64,000 nucleotides of DNA. Source: Diphasiastrum complanatum. Lineage: Eukaryota; Streptophyta; Lycopodiopsida; Lycopodiales; Lycopodiaceae. The notes beneath the pieces were generated by a model. That model was not told where the DNA came from and ran no database searches. It saw only the letters and a program-made list of their open reading frames with translations. The DNA lies in NCBI GenBank assembly GCA_029204225.1, contig CM055095.1:57365898-57429897 (forward strand), read 5' to 3'. The position numbers and the translations under genes were made by a program. Shown one piece after another: positions 31,100-37,850 of the stretch; the stretch's first letter is position 1, and each line of letters starts with the position of its first letter.

Positions 31100-33701
31100 G
31101 TTCAACTGCATGATTTGACTTAGTCCTTTGGTGTATGACAGATATCAAAGGCAAAGTCAAGCATGCGTCACTCAGAAGCAGCACTGGCCCGTTGGGTGAC
31201 ACAGGAAGGCCGGGGTCTGGTGGTGGTTGTAAATAAGATGGACCTCCTCTCTGGGAAAGACAGTGCTGCCGTACGTGAGCAAGTAATTAGAGCTGTATCG
31301 GAGGAAATACAAAAAATACTTCCCCAGGTTTACATTTTCTTGTGTCTTCATGAACTGTTGCACTAGATTCTTCAGTTGCCTTCTGAAAAGACCTGGATTC
31401 AAGGAATTCACATGTTTCTGGATGTATGCAAAAGTTTGTAGGTGTTATCCATATGCTTGGATGCAGGAGATTTTTGGATCTTACTTTTGCCGTCAAAATC
31501 TGTGTATATGAGCCTGATTTGTGGTCACACTTAAGAATGATTAATATGTATAGAGACCCTGCTTTTTCAATATAGTTTTCTGTATATACAGGTTATTTAG
31601 TGTATCTTTTCCCACGAGGGCATTCTTCTACATCTCTCAGAAGTACTTGCGAGTTTGTGGATCAAGCTACCATTGCCAAGGCCAATACTCTGACTTGCCC
31701 TTGGCATCTCTATATAAGAAGGTAGTGCACATGGGCAATTCGGGCTAGTTCAAGACAGTGATGTAGTAGTCATGACTCTACTCTCTAGTCTACCTCTAGA
31801 CTACGAGAATTGGATAATGATTATAGCAACACAAGCAGAGATTACTCTTTCCAAGGTAATAATCATGCTACTCCATGAACATTCAACAGACAAGGAGGAA
31901 TCACAATTCAGCAGTCTCTGACAAATAAAAAAAATCTAGCACTATTCATCAAGATAGGCCTCAAAGGAAAAACGAAAAAACTAGCAGAGCATGAGAATAA
32001 AAATCAGAACTGACAGAACTCTGAATTCAAATAAAGAAAAAGATTTTATGCAAGTATTATAGAAGAACAAACCATGACATTCAAGATTGTAGAATCTTGA
32101 AATTCAACAATAACAAGAAAAAGCAAGCTGATCAGCAACAAGTTAATACTATAGAAGCCATAAAAGAAACAGACAATGAGGAGGATCATTCAGCCTTCAT
32201 GACAAAGCATGAAGACATTCAAGATTATCAATTTTGATATCTTGATTCAAGTGCAACTCAGCACATGACCAACCATAAAGAATGGTTCCAATAATACCAA
32301 TCCTATGATATTTTTACAAACTTAGTTATTCTTTTGCTTTTTCTTCTCAAGCATTACGTGCTGCAACGTCTAAAAATAAACTCTACATTTGCATTATAGA
32401 ATGGGCACCGCAATATTCAAGCATCATGCACATGTCTAATCAAAAATTAGTTCATGATCTAGACTATTCTAGCAGCAAGAGTCATCATGAATGTGAAAAT
32501 TGTATTTTAGAAAAACATGCTAGAACACCATTTAGATCATATCATGTTCATATTTCAAAAGATTTATTAGAAATTGTACATAGTGATTTACGTGGACCCA
32601 TGGATAATCCTTCTTTAGGGGGGAGACAAGTACTTCTTGACATTCATAGCTGATTTTTCTAGAAGAGCTGTAGTATACTTTCTTAAGAAAAAATTAGTTC
32701 AAACAACGTTTTGTGCAACATATCTCTTGATGATGTTAGCTGATGCTTAGAACTAGCATCACTGGTGAATATGCAATTTCCTGAAATTCTGTTTTCTGCA
32801 AATGAGGAGTGTTTTCCTTTTTTCAAAATGAAAAAAATATTCATTTGTCCTTCTTGCAATCGGATGTTGTCAGGCTTCTGTCCATGTAAGGTGTTAAAAT
32901 GAGATCATATTTTTTGTGAAAAGTAGCCTCATTGCAGAAGGGTAGGATTAATGCCTATACGATTCATGATCATGAATTGAGTCTTAACTTTTTGTTTGCC
33001 TGATCAATTCATGACAGGTGGACGGTGTTCCTTTAGTTTTTGTGTCTGCTTTGAAAGGAAGAGGCCGATCAGCAATCATGAATCGAGTTTTTGAAAGTTA
33101 TGAGAAGTGGTGCACTCGGTTGCCAACAGCACAACTCAACCGTTGGCTTGCGAAGGTAGAATTTTTTTTTTGGAATGTATATTAGCATGAATGAATAAAT
33201 TTGAAAATAGAATGATTTCAGACATAAGAAGTGTAGATGTTCATGTTCTGCCAGAACAACACATACTCTGCTCATTAAAGATCATTCTAAACTGGTTGCT
33301 GATCTTCACAGATGCGCAGGGAATCCCATTTTGTTTTGTTTTGTTTTGCATTGACAAAAAATCCAAGTTACACTTAGATTGGGAATGCATACCCAAGAGT
33401 TATGATATACAACTGATTGACTTACACACAAATAGCTTATATGATGTAGACATGTGGTCTTCTGGGATCTTGGCAGGTCATGAGCAGGCGACCTTCAGGA
33501 GTTGAACGTGGTCATGGAGCAAGAATTAGATACATTACACAGGTTAAAGCTCGTCCTCCAACGTTTGTCGTTTTTGTCACTGGTTCTGGCAGGATTGACG
33601 AGTCAGAGCTTCGGTTCATTGCTTCTTCTCTTAAAGAAGATTTCAACCTTAGTGGTATTCCACTACGTGTTCTTCAAAGGAGTAGTGAGGATGTCAGATA
33701 G
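2775..33701 (+). CDS. Organelle-type EngA/Der double GTPase, nine coding exons
   Basis: The product is an EngA/Der family GTPase, which in bacteria and organelles assists large ribosomal subunit assembly. Preferred exons are 2775-2939, 3221-3540, 14968-15192, 15421-15692, 25942-26135, 30303-30425, 31142-31327, 33018-33155 and 33477-33701 (615 residues). All introns are GT-AG and all phases agree. G domain 1 shows GRPNVGKS, MTRD, DTAG, NKAE and SAE. G domain 2 shows GRPNVGKS, LTRD, DTAG, NKMD and SAL. The last exon encodes the KH-like domain (VKARPPTFVVFV). The proposed N-terminus is Arg-rich with few acidic residues, like a mitochondrial presequence. A competing start uses 2369-2399 joined to 3180-3540 (584 residues). 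From memory it resembles the second plant Der paralogue (Arabidopsis At5g39960 type) more than the plastid one. The gene spans 31 kb because of transposon-filled introns. The G-domain part is secure; the start is not. Confidence 0.88.
3221..3540 (+). CDS. Der exon 2, G1 motif of domain 1
   Basis: The exon encodes a weakly conserved leader of about 95 residues and then VILVGRPNVGKSALFN, the Walker A/P-loop of the first GTPase domain. It ends in phase 2 at a perfect donor (aacag|gtgaga). The frame is open back to 3180, where a second acceptor after a poly-T tract (gtgaatcag) could lengthen the exon to 3180-3540. Confidence 0.85.
5496..6236 (+). pseudogene. LINE copy 1 reverse transcriptase remnant
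   Basis: The longest open part of copy 1 ORF2 (246 codons). It holds the palm motifs B to D (KHGCSLSPT, LYADDVVLLS, GLGVNILKTKVMVF) and the EVVSSYTYLG block. Motif A (the FVDFRKAFD equivalent) is absent because of the internal deletion, so it cannot be functional. Coding continues in another frame at 6100-6336 and then in pieces to 7076. Confidence 0.8.
7529..7560 (+). other. LINE 3'-terminal hairpin and tail, copy 1
   Basis: A five-pair stem ATACC/GGTAT with loop TTTT lies at 7529-7542. It is followed by GGAAAAGACATTAATAAG and then CTCTCTGG. It is homologous to the 3' ends at 13620, 16013 and 18469, and is probably the 3' structure recognised by the element's own reverse transcriptase. Confidence 0.7.
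7793..8791 (+). CDS. LINE ORF1 protein (coiled coil plus RNA-binding type C-terminus)
   Basis: An intact 332-codon frame. Residues 1-60 are Lys- then Pro-rich (PKKKGGAPTPPP). Residues about 75-195 have heptad-like Leu/Ile spacing with many Glu/Lys, a probable trimerising or dimerising coiled coil. Residues about 215-332 start with KKALNIRVRGI and end with RVVFIDGKPRYF, resembling the RRM/CTD arrangement of L1-type ORF1p. Its role would be nucleic-acid chaperone in the retrotransposon particle. ATG 7793 is chosen because the preceding in-frame codons are non-ATG. The TAG stop at 8789-8791 is followed in the same frame by the endonuclease with no ATG between. The related copy on the minus strand at 16172-16793 supports it as a real gene. 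Confidence 0.85.
   Translation: MAPKKKGGAPTPPPLFTSSPPPSPEREGDAISPTAIPPLAALEGITDAPSIFTDNPLAITETHQLSTVDYTPSKPIESLYAYDIGFIRNEILGIKKQLHFCEMTNGKLALDLVGVKERVEQLEQENVYLKQRLAEHVPSSDETSNKISCLEKQVEETKTWATLFKPDDMGNKLSSLAKQVEETTSILKQGNHPHISASMMDNNLETVLDEQARRAKKALNIRVRGIANGGKPIDEATDLLVSKLSHVVDGFDTAWRSKFDDNVLFVKFRSLQHHNAALQLRTKLKGTFIYMDDDLTNTQWLARKKIIHEAKEKGQRVVFIDGKPRYFDLLLH
8792..11395 (+). pseudogene. LINE ORF2: endonuclease and reverse transcriptase, frameshifted
   Basis: The frame follows directly on the ORF1 amber codon. Endonuclease motifs are RLGFWNCNGF (8843), LLAETHES, CLYRATTV, then after a shift near 9226-9263 LLAGDFNART, LNGLTQWP, GGHNVVDYF and the terminal SDHSLVRL. Reverse transcriptase follows: ENYRTIMIGHTLAK, GQAGFRPGYSTSDQ, VDFRKAFDSVPR (motif A), GVKQGCPLSP (motif B), a frame change near 10830, LYADDVVLLSS (motif C, about 10923) and KTKIMVFNT. 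The thumb begins (KGHTSLVHMERFC) but coding stops at 11395, where foreign sequence is inserted. There are at least two frameshifts, so the copy is not functional, although all catalytic motifs survive. Confidence 0.85.
11396..11694 (-). pseudogene. Truncated gag-like N-terminus
   Basis: About 99 codons from ATG at 11694. They are acidic and Glu/Leu rich (EVEEQEQFAEELDELV, VTEVDELKLALANF), predicted helical or coiled coil, and are then cut off where LINE sequence resumes at about 11395. Its position downstream of a primer-binding site and leader argues for a gag start; no capsid core or zinc knuckle is left. Confidence 0.5.
12586..12597 (-). other. Primer-binding site (tRNA-iMet type)
   Basis: The minus strand reads TGGTATCAGAGC two bases from the LTR end at 12600, the usual plant initiator-Met primer-binding site. 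Confidence 0.75.
12926..13428 (+). pseudogene. LINE copy 2 ORF2 C-terminal segment
   Basis: It resumes ORF2 after the inserted LTR fragment. It encodes VTGRYTDTPRLQRICQLC, then EDEFHFIFRCPVYYEIRG: a Cys-X2-Cys...His...Cys arrangement of the zinc-knuckle-like block found at LINE ORF2 C-termini. A basic tail with many Arg/Ser (SRITRSSRASRQSSARS) ends at the stop at 13428. The same block occurs degenerate in copy 1 near 6915. Confidence 0.75.
13620..13710 (+). other. LINE 3'-terminal hairpin and tail, copy 2
   Basis: The stem GTACC/GGTAC with loop TTTG (13620-13633) is followed by AAAAGACGTTAATAATAATAA. A (CT)n tract runs from about 13661 to 13692. The stem differs from copies 3 and 4 at one pair (A-T for G-C) and from copies 1, 3 and 4 at the outer pair (G-C for A-T), so pairing is kept. 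Confidence 0.7.
14968..15192 (+). CDS. Der exon 3, G2 and G3 of domain 1
   Basis: Acceptor ttcacag, entry phase 2. It encodes RREALVYNTPDGHMTRDIRE (switch I with its Thr), then FRILDTAGLE (G3, DTAG) and LFLVDAR. It ends in phase 2 at cgag|gtactt. Confidence 0.93.
15421..15692 (+). CDS. Der exon 4, G4 and G5 of domain 1
   Basis: Acceptor tgtaccgcag. It encodes AGMQPLDADVGKWLRRYA, VLVLNKAEG (G4, with Glu where Asp is usual) and GEPVAVSAETGEGM (G5). It ends in phase 1 at gcag|gtactt. The frame stays open to a TAA near 15751, which would give a truncated protein if the intron were retained. Confidence 0.92.
15985..16800 (-). mobile_element. LINE copy 3, antisense: ORF1 piece and 3' end
   Basis: On the minus strand 16793-16172 encodes a degenerate ORF1 (ALNVHVRGIP; SRWEALRQQSKLRATNIYLY; LAFVQVRNTR), matching the C-terminal half of the ORF1 at 7793-8791. 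It is followed after about 0.1 kb by a LINE 3' UTR and hairpin (stem ATGCC/GGCAT at 16013-16026), GACATTAAT and a CT-rich tail to about 15970. ORF2 is missing between them, so it is an internally deleted copy. Confidence 0.7.
16172..16793 (-). pseudogene. LINE ORF1 remnant, two frames
   Basis: There are two overlapping frames (16793-16521 and 16549-16172) with one frameshift. EATKTWASLFTQD parallels EETKTWATLFKPD of copy 2 and ALNVHVRGI parallels ALNIRVRGI, so homology is direct. Not functional. Confidence 0.75.
16900..18425 (-). mobile_element. LINE ORF2 fragment, antisense (endonuclease to early RT)
   Basis: Minus-strand reading from 18425 gives YTLLFIETHDSQ (endonuclease start), LLMGDFNAKTAPRQ (about 18070), GGHNVVDYFLWS, and TLSDHSFLSLHLG (endonuclease end). 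It continues into the endonuclease-RT linker (LLSDLHCWTKYMTLYTIP; FSFFTANMV) at 17465-16908. It begins immediately after the 3' tail of another LINE copy (18440), i.e. 5'-truncated and head to tail. RT catalytic motifs are absent. Confidence 0.75.
18435..18640 (-). mobile_element. LINE copy 4, short 3' fragment, antisense
   Basis: Only the 3' UTR is left. The minus strand shows the TTGACATGTACTT block, the hairpin ATGCC/GGCAT (18482-18469), GGAAAGGACATTAATAAAG, then a CTTT/CT-rich tail. It is homologous over about 100 bp to copy 1 (7480-7560). Confidence 0.7.
18760..18814. repeat. (GA)n microsatellite, 55 bp
   Basis: Perfect or near-perfect GA array next to a short GCATGT repeat (18735-18755), within Der intron 4. 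Confidence 0.97.
19048..19489 (-). repeat. 3' LTR of the RT-less element
   Basis: 442 bp, bounded by AGTTA...TAACT. It is directly repeated at 22890-23332 with about seven differences; the target duplication GAAAC lies just outside. Confidence 0.9.
19537..20370 (-). CDS. Unknown region ending in a chromodomain
   Basis: The frame can be read from 20631, but only the part after about 20370 looks non-shadow: it begins FIDIETVYLGGIPTIAFAHT where the protease frame ends. About 160 residues of unrecognised sequence follow. Then comes ILQVRLYHSRRRRQIQFLVQ with WDGRPIEEATWEPIDVF, a classic chromovirus chromodomain (aromatic and WEP positions present), and an Ala-rich tail. In autonomous chromoviruses the chromodomain is the integrase C-terminus that reads histone marks; here it exists without an integrase core. 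Expression would need a frameshift or a separate message. Confidence 0.7.
   Translation of the reverse strand: MLGFIDIETVYLGGIPTIAFAHTSDCPPGSVVGAVSSPLVSISPSLESVMADVLADFYGVLHGSTFDGSLAIGDQVVSSFALLHGSLLEVCDLPHDISTVPDMIHAPLALTVTHFSSEDICQMVTITYLGYLYARIFLDEYTDILPSPGVSTYRFVAVHADAMDIWHSWLLHIAWFSFGPVDWCWFSDAEFPTAPELFPFLPAAILQVRLYHSRRRRQIQFLVQWDGRPIEEATWEPIDVFYHTPSLADQARALAALVDSSTSDVVLAVDALGLAAT
20354..22204 (-). pseudogene. gag-protease polyprotein with one internal amber stop
   Basis: ATG at 22204 (MAHSPTPSETTQ). Residues 1-100 are low complexity and Pro/Gly rich. The gag core follows (FRDRVQLATYSGSSDGNLLE, WFAKLDTYFQ, AATWWRVYRAD, YTDQFMELSYLF). A TAG at 21517-21515 interrupts the frame, which otherwise runs on: ELIFRYIVGLR, a Pro/Ser-rich linker, the CCHC knuckle CFRCKSPDHFAHDC, then the protease ALVDTGSTHSFISSYI with IPMERYDLILGANWF. 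It stops at 20354. A single C-to-T change (CAG to TAG) or readthrough would explain the amber. It is homologous to Ty3/gypsy gag-PR. Confidence 0.85.
22878..22889 (-). other. Primer-binding site of the RT-less element
   Basis: The minus strand reads TGGTATCAGAGC with no gap to the LTR end at 22890, complementary to the 3' end of initiator Met tRNA. Confidence 0.85.
22890..23332 (-). repeat. 5' LTR of the RT-less element
   Basis: 443 bp direct copy of 19048-19489. In minus reading it starts AGTTATGGAC and ends CTATTCGTAACT, followed by the primer-binding site. Confidence 0.9.
24161..24310 (+). other. Unrecognised protein-like frame in Der intron 4
   Basis: Following a tag at 24170, a plus frame reads EVKVLEYQEKAELD, stop, EEWLEVEKYVETQRTVFKDD and EELLERCW. 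The composition is charged and helix-like, unlike surrounding AT-rich DNA, and only one stop interrupts it. It does not continue the Der frame in phase. It may be a degraded exon or retroelement piece; I cannot name it. Confidence 0.25.
24357..24592. repeat. Duplicated block with telomere-like CCCTAAACC motifs
   Basis: A unit of about 108 bp starting at the CCTAAACCCTAAACCTACAC motif is repeated once (about 24360-24467 and 24468-24555), with a third motif cluster CCCTAAACCTTAAACCCTAG near 24570-24590. The plant telomere repeat is CCCTAAA, so these are short interstitial telomere-like motifs, each next to the same unique sequence. Confidence 0.6.
24690..24768. repeat. Two short (CT)n runs
   Basis: CT microsatellites at about 24691-24708 and 24738-24767 separated by unique sequence, in Der intron 4. 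Confidence 0.85.
25942..26135 (+). CDS. Der exon 5, G1 and G2 of domain 2
   Basis: Acceptor gatgcag at 25941 accepts the phase-1 end of exon 4. The exon encodes an acidic linker (DSESSVMDS), LQLAIAGRPNVGKSTLLNAL (second P-loop) and GLTRDAVRVGFDY (switch I). It ends in phase 0 at atctg|gtaaac. An upstream AG at 25934 would put the linker out of phase, which is why 25942 is chosen. Confidence 0.9.
26410..26990 (-). repeat. Candidate antisense LTR end with polypurine tract
   Basis: At 26965-26990 the minus strand reads a purine tract (CAAGGGGGTGAG) followed closely by TGTTATGCCCCCAATGG, the usual PPT-LTR start arrangement. No matching second LTR or coding region was found and the left boundary is a guess, so it could be a solo or truncated LTR. 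Confidence 0.35.
27364..29058 (+). mobile_element. Degenerate chromovirus with two LTRs, most of the interior lost
   Basis: A direct repeat beginning TGTTATGGACACAC occurs at 27364 and 28681, each followed by some 300 bp of similar sequence (TTTTGATGATT, CTTGTAGAGGAGTTA, GAGCTATCGG blocks). The second copy is preceded by a good polypurine tract (GAAAGGGGGGAG) and ends TTATAACA at 29058, matching TGTTAT as inverted ends. Between them 28100-28230 encodes FLFQWDGRPIDEATW, a chromodomain similar to that of the RT-less element. All other domains are lost. Confidence 0.65.
28681..29058 (+). repeat. 3' LTR of the degenerate chromovirus
   Basis: 378 bp, TGTTATGG...TATAACA, preceded by a purine tract at 28668-28680. 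The left copy at 27364 is more diverged and its right edge is unclear. Confidence 0.6.
30303..30425 (+). CDS. Der exon 6, G3 of domain 2
   Basis: Acceptor gttgacag, phase 0. It encodes VDTAGWMQRSKVEGLVALG (G3, DTAG), then RRNLMRAHIVALVLDAEE. Donor gttatt at 30426. 41 codons exactly. Confidence 0.93.
30660..30980 (-). mobile_element. LINE RT-thumb fragment, antisense, in Der intron 6
   Basis: Minus-strand reading from 30970 gives ATWKGKASLVNMERLCSRRY and KTLVTPMVSYA, matching the RT thumb block of LINE copies 1 and 2 (KGHTSLVHMERFC, TTVSPVVLYSA). A 51-52 bp piece of it is tandemly duplicated at 30777-30880. Confidence 0.65.
30777..30880. repeat. 51/52-bp tandem duplication
   Basis: Two copies beginning GGTACGCATAACTCACCATG and ending CAATGGACAT, differing at about three sites, within the LINE fragment. 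Confidence 0.85.
31004..31095. repeat. Compound (GT)n(GA)n microsatellite
   Basis: About 44 bp of GT followed by about 47 bp of GA, lying 46 bp upstream of Der exon 7. The position near the branch-point region could matter for splicing if the array is polymorphic. Confidence 0.97.
31142..31327 (+). CDS. Der exon 7, G4 of domain 2
   Basis: Acceptor gtatgacag, phase 0. It encodes MRHSEAALARWVTQEGRGLV with VVVNKMDLL (G4, NKMD), then an acidic helix, ending ILPQ at ccccag|gtttac. 62 codons. Confidence 0.93.
31900..32730 (+). mobile_element. Ty1/copia fragment in Der intron 7 (zinc knuckle to integrase start)
   Basis: The plus strand shows CKYYRRTNHDIQDC (CCHC knuckle, about 32050), the protease core LDSSATQHMTNHKEW with a stop just before it, then after a gap the pre-integrase block HHECENCILEKHART and EIVHSDLRGPMDNPSLGG (32426-32653). 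Many stops; LTRs and RT are absent. A dead fragment in the sense orientation. Confidence 0.75.
33018..33155 (+). CDS. Der exon 8, G5 of domain 2
   Basis: Acceptor catgacag, phase 0. It encodes VDGVPLVFVSALKGRGRSAI (G5, SAL), then YEKWCTRLPTAQLNRWLAK leading into the KH-like domain. Donor gtagaa. 46 codons. Confidence 0.93.
33477..33701 (+). CDS. Der exon 9, KH-like domain and stop
   Basis: Acceptor cttggcag, phase 0. It encodes VMSRRP, RIRYITQVKARPPTFVVFV and LRFIASSLKEDFNLSGIPLR, the RNA-binding KH-like domain that defines EngA/Der, and ends LQRSSEDVR then TAG. The C-terminal tail is short compared with some plant relatives. Confidence 0.93.
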   Translation, partial: VMSRRPSGVERGHGARIRYITQVKARPPTFVVFVTGSGRIDESELRFIASSLKEDFNLSGIPLRVLQRSSEDVR

Positions 33702-36589
33702 TAATGAATAACATGTACCCGATTAAGAGCATCAACGTCCAGCTAATCATCTTTTGATGTGCCCTGTGATTGCAGAAAGATGGTATACTAATATGGGCAC
33801 ATCTTAGATTTTTCTGCTAAAGGATGTCCTTTTTAATTCATTCTAGTGCAGATAGGGTGGATAGTCACAAATTTTCGGAAAAAGAAAGACCATCATACAT
33901 TATGCATATTGTATGAGATGTGCCAGTGCAGAATTAAGCAATGGTATGCAAACTGCGTCATAGTTTCGAATTGCCAAAATTACATGTATGTGAATTTTCC
34001 CTTAGTTCTTGGTAATTGGTGAAGTATGGTGGAGATGGTTGACCAACGATTTCACAATACAGTTTGGGGAATAATTTTTTTCCCTAACATCTTTTTGGTT
34101 CCATTGTCAAGATCTGTTTTGGTTTTCTAGGTGAAAGTCTTTTCTTTTGAATTAATGTGGCGGACTGTAATGAATCTCGAGTCACAATCAATATCAGTTT
34201 CTATCTATGAGACATCAACTTGAATAGTCACTACCTCCGTCCCAATAGGTAAACCTATGAATCAAACAAAATTAAAGACTTTTGATAGTCATCTTCTTCC
34301 TTGTACATTGAAATCCAGCCTTGAGGCATCAACTTGTAGGTGCTTAAAGGAAAGGAGGACAAAGATCCCAACATGCAATTATATCCAGTTGAGGTAACAT
34401 GCAAGGCAAACTACTAGCTTAGGGACCCTTGTTGTTGGTTTAAACTAAAGGCCACATTTCTTGGATGTTATGGAAGCAAGCACAAGGACGAGGAAAGTAT
34501 TGACAAGTTTTTATCTATCAACGAAATATACAACAAATATGCTCTTTTTTCATGTGCAAAGGTTTAGTGTACTAAGCAAATGACTTGGCCACTATCTTTT
34601 AAGATTTTCAAGCACTTCTAGAATGGTTGTAGGAGCGAGCTTCGGTAATGCATGGCTCAAATATATGACCAATTCTTTGAAATCATTTCTTCCACAATTT
34701 TTCATTTCAAAGAGGAGGAGAGCCAAAAGTGTTGTTTTCAATGATCTAGGAGACATTCTAAGAGCACTTTCAAAGACACCACTATGACACTCTCTTTCCT
34801 GATATCTCTATATGGAGAAGACATCTCATCTTAACAGTATTGAACACGTAGAAAGTCTTATTCTCTCAAAAGGACAAGGTTTTGAAGTCACCATTGCAAT
34901 GACTTCTTCCTTGACATGTTTATGTAATGAAGATACCTCATCTAGAAAAACAACTCTACTAAAGAAAGGTAAAAGCTCATCCTTCTAGTTCCATTATCCT
35001 AAGGCATTTAGTTGATTTGTCATACTTGTGGACAAAAAGGACTTGATGCTTGGGAATGTTGAACCAAATAGTGCATCTACTATGACAATATATCTAATCG
35101 TTCAATCAAAGAGTGTACCTACTTTCAAGATCGACCTATATAGCAAGTTTATGTGTATATGTTCATTTTGATAGTACACAATAGGAAAGAGATGGTCCTC
35201 CAGTAATATTTTCCACTAAATAGAGAGGTTGGGAGTTCAACTCCATTCTAGAACAAAAATGAGAACATACAAGAGAACAAAAGTAGGGAAGCAACAATGT
35301 CATTCTTCTAGATGCAATCACAGACTTGTCTCAAAAGTGCTGCTAGTTTTATTTGCAATCCTTTGAAAGTTTCATGGATAAGAACACAAATGAGGACATA
35401 CAAGAGAAAGCAACAATCTCATTCTCCTAGATGCAATCACAGACTTGTCTCAAGAGTGTCACTAGTTTTATTTGCAAATTTCCAATTGTTATTTATAAAG
35501 TAGTAGATTAGAACTTTGGAATAGTAGGATAGGCAAGCTAAAATGATACGAGTACTATTGGGTATTGGGGAAATAAATGTAGAGTCCAAAGGGAATGATA
35601 GAAGGCTAAATGGAAAATAAATTATGTTCAAACTGTCAGGCTATGATGAATGACTCCTTCCCCTCAGTGTGTAAACTATGCCTATCAAATTCAAATCAAT
35701 TGCATCGTGACAAAGGTGGCAACTGATTTTACTTGATCCTCGCTCTTGAAATTGTCAAAATTGATTCAATTGATTACGTAGACAAACACAAACTCATTAA
35801 CGTTGGTTGTAAAAACGTGTGTTGCGAAAACATTGAGATGTTCAGACAAGACAATATGAGAGCTAAGAAATGAAGGTGCTTAAAGCAGTAAATCAGAGAA
35901 GCATAACTGACATGATAACTGAACACAATGAGACAATTAGATTGAGTTCAGAATGTAGCATGTACATAATCAGCTAAATAACGAGCACAATGCAATTGCG
36001 GTAGTAATCGCGTGCTCGAACTTGTCTCTTTTATTGACTCTCTGTCTTGAACAATCTAAGGTGGAAGGAGCCCGCTTTGGATTAATCTCTTATTGATGAA
36101 TAATGAAGATTGGCGATTACCAAAAAGATTGCTGCTTATGAGATATATATATGCAAGGTTTGCACTGGGAACTAGAGGAATTGAATCAGTCACTGTCTGA
36201 CGGCGCACGATTGACCATGATAGAGTTTAATGCACTTGCTTGAAGTGCCTTGTCAGGTCGAGAAGTGGTTGTACTAGGTCTTCATGTTGAAGTACATGTC
36301 CGAACACCAAGTGGTTGGATTTGTACTAGGCCATCAAATGTTGTAGTCATATCTAGCTGATAGTGGTAAGTACCCGTAAGACTTCGTAGGGAAACTTTGT
36401 GAGAAGTCGTAAGTGGCCCGTGACAACCGATAGTCATAAGAAGAGTAATTCCTCGATAACCGTAAGAGGCTGCAAAACTACATTCGACTATTCGACGATT
36501 TGCCAATTGTTTGTGAGCGTCTGACAATTCGATGATTTACCAATTGTTTGACAATTGAATGGATCTGGATAAAAGATTGGATTTAGGGA
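33702..36589. other. Der 3' flank and intergenic DNA
   Basis: The first few hundred bases must include the Der 3' UTR, but no clear polyadenylation signal was picked. A local duplication of about 85 bp (GATGCAATCACAGACTTGTC blocks at about 35285-35365 and 35405-35478) is visible. From 35640 the sequence is probably LTR-derived flank of the degenerate copia at 36590, but no boundaries can be set. No gene recognised. Confidence 0.5.
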
Positions 36590-37850
36590 GAGAGAGTGAA
36601 ATAGTCATGAATTGTGTTGGACAGTACTCCGAAGTGACCTCTTTGTCGAGAATCTTGCGCTTGACATAATGATTATATTTAATTTCAATGTGCTTACTCC
36701 TAGAATGAAATCTAGGATTGGTCGATAAGTCAATGGCACTTGATTATCACATAAGACGATTGTCGTGTACTAGACGAATGTCTGATAATAAATTTCTCAA
36801 CCACACTGCTTCTTTGGTAGCTGACTCTATGGATGAGAGAGCGATAGAGGTCTGATTGCGAGTGTTCCAAGCAATAGGACCATTGTTGAGGAAGCCTTGT
36901 AAATTCAGATGTGGATTTACGAGTATCTACATCTCCCGCCCAACTCGCATATGTATATCCATTGAGTATTTAGAGCCTGTTGTTGTCATTGTCGACTCCT
37001 CCGTAGTAGATGCATTGGTCCTTCATAGCTCAAATATATTTCATGACTATGATTAGAGACTTCCAATGGGATAATGCCTAGATAGCCATGTATCGGCTTA
37101 GGAAGCTTATTGCAAAAGCAATGCTAGGTCTAGTGCAGACCACTGCATACATGAAAGTACCTAAGATAGATTGGTATGGGTAATCTCTCATTTGCTCTTT
37201 CTCTTCCTTTGTCTAGGGACATTGGTCCCTTGATAATTTTAGGCCTGGATCCATCGGTGAGTGAGCCAATGTGCAATTCATCGAATTATATCTGGTGAGT
37301 GCATTAAGAATGTACCTCTGTTGGGTGATATAAATCACCCTTTGTTTTCTATCTCTATAGATCTAAATTCTGAGACAGTAGTGAGCTTCGCCCAGACCTG
37401 TCATGTTGAATTCTAGGGACAACATCTTCTTAACATGCTTTATTAGACACTATCGTTGAAAAGCAATGTGTCGTCAACATAGAAAGTGATGATGATAAAG
37501 GAATGCTGCATTGGCTTGTAGTGTACATTCAAATTAACGGTGCTCGGGTTAAAACCCTATCCGATAAGGAAGGTGTTTATCCTTTGAAACCAAGCCCTTG
37601 CGGATTGCTTTAAGCCATGAAGTGCCTTTTGGAGTTTGCATACATGATTTTCCTTACCGTTGAGCATGTAGCCTTTGGGTTGTATCATGTAAATGTCTTC
37701 TTCAATAACTCCATTCAGATATTGTCTGCACATCCAACCGATGTACCTCTAGATTAGCTGCAACAGCATACGACAAAACATCTCATGATCATTAACCAAT
37801 AAAGATATGCCATGTTTTTAGTGCAAGAATATCATGTACTTTGAGTACAT
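36590..37850 (-). mobile_element. Degenerate Ty1/copia, antisense (RT end and RNase H)
   Basis: Reading the minus strand with many stops and shifts gives, from 37850 to 36590: RT C-terminal pieces (YAVVCTRPSIAFAISFLSRY near 37130), ASWAGDVDTRKST (RNase H), EAVWLRNLLSD and FHSRSKHIEIKYNHYVK near 36680. The order and motifs are those of copia RT-RNase H. LTRs not identified. Confidence 0.65.
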
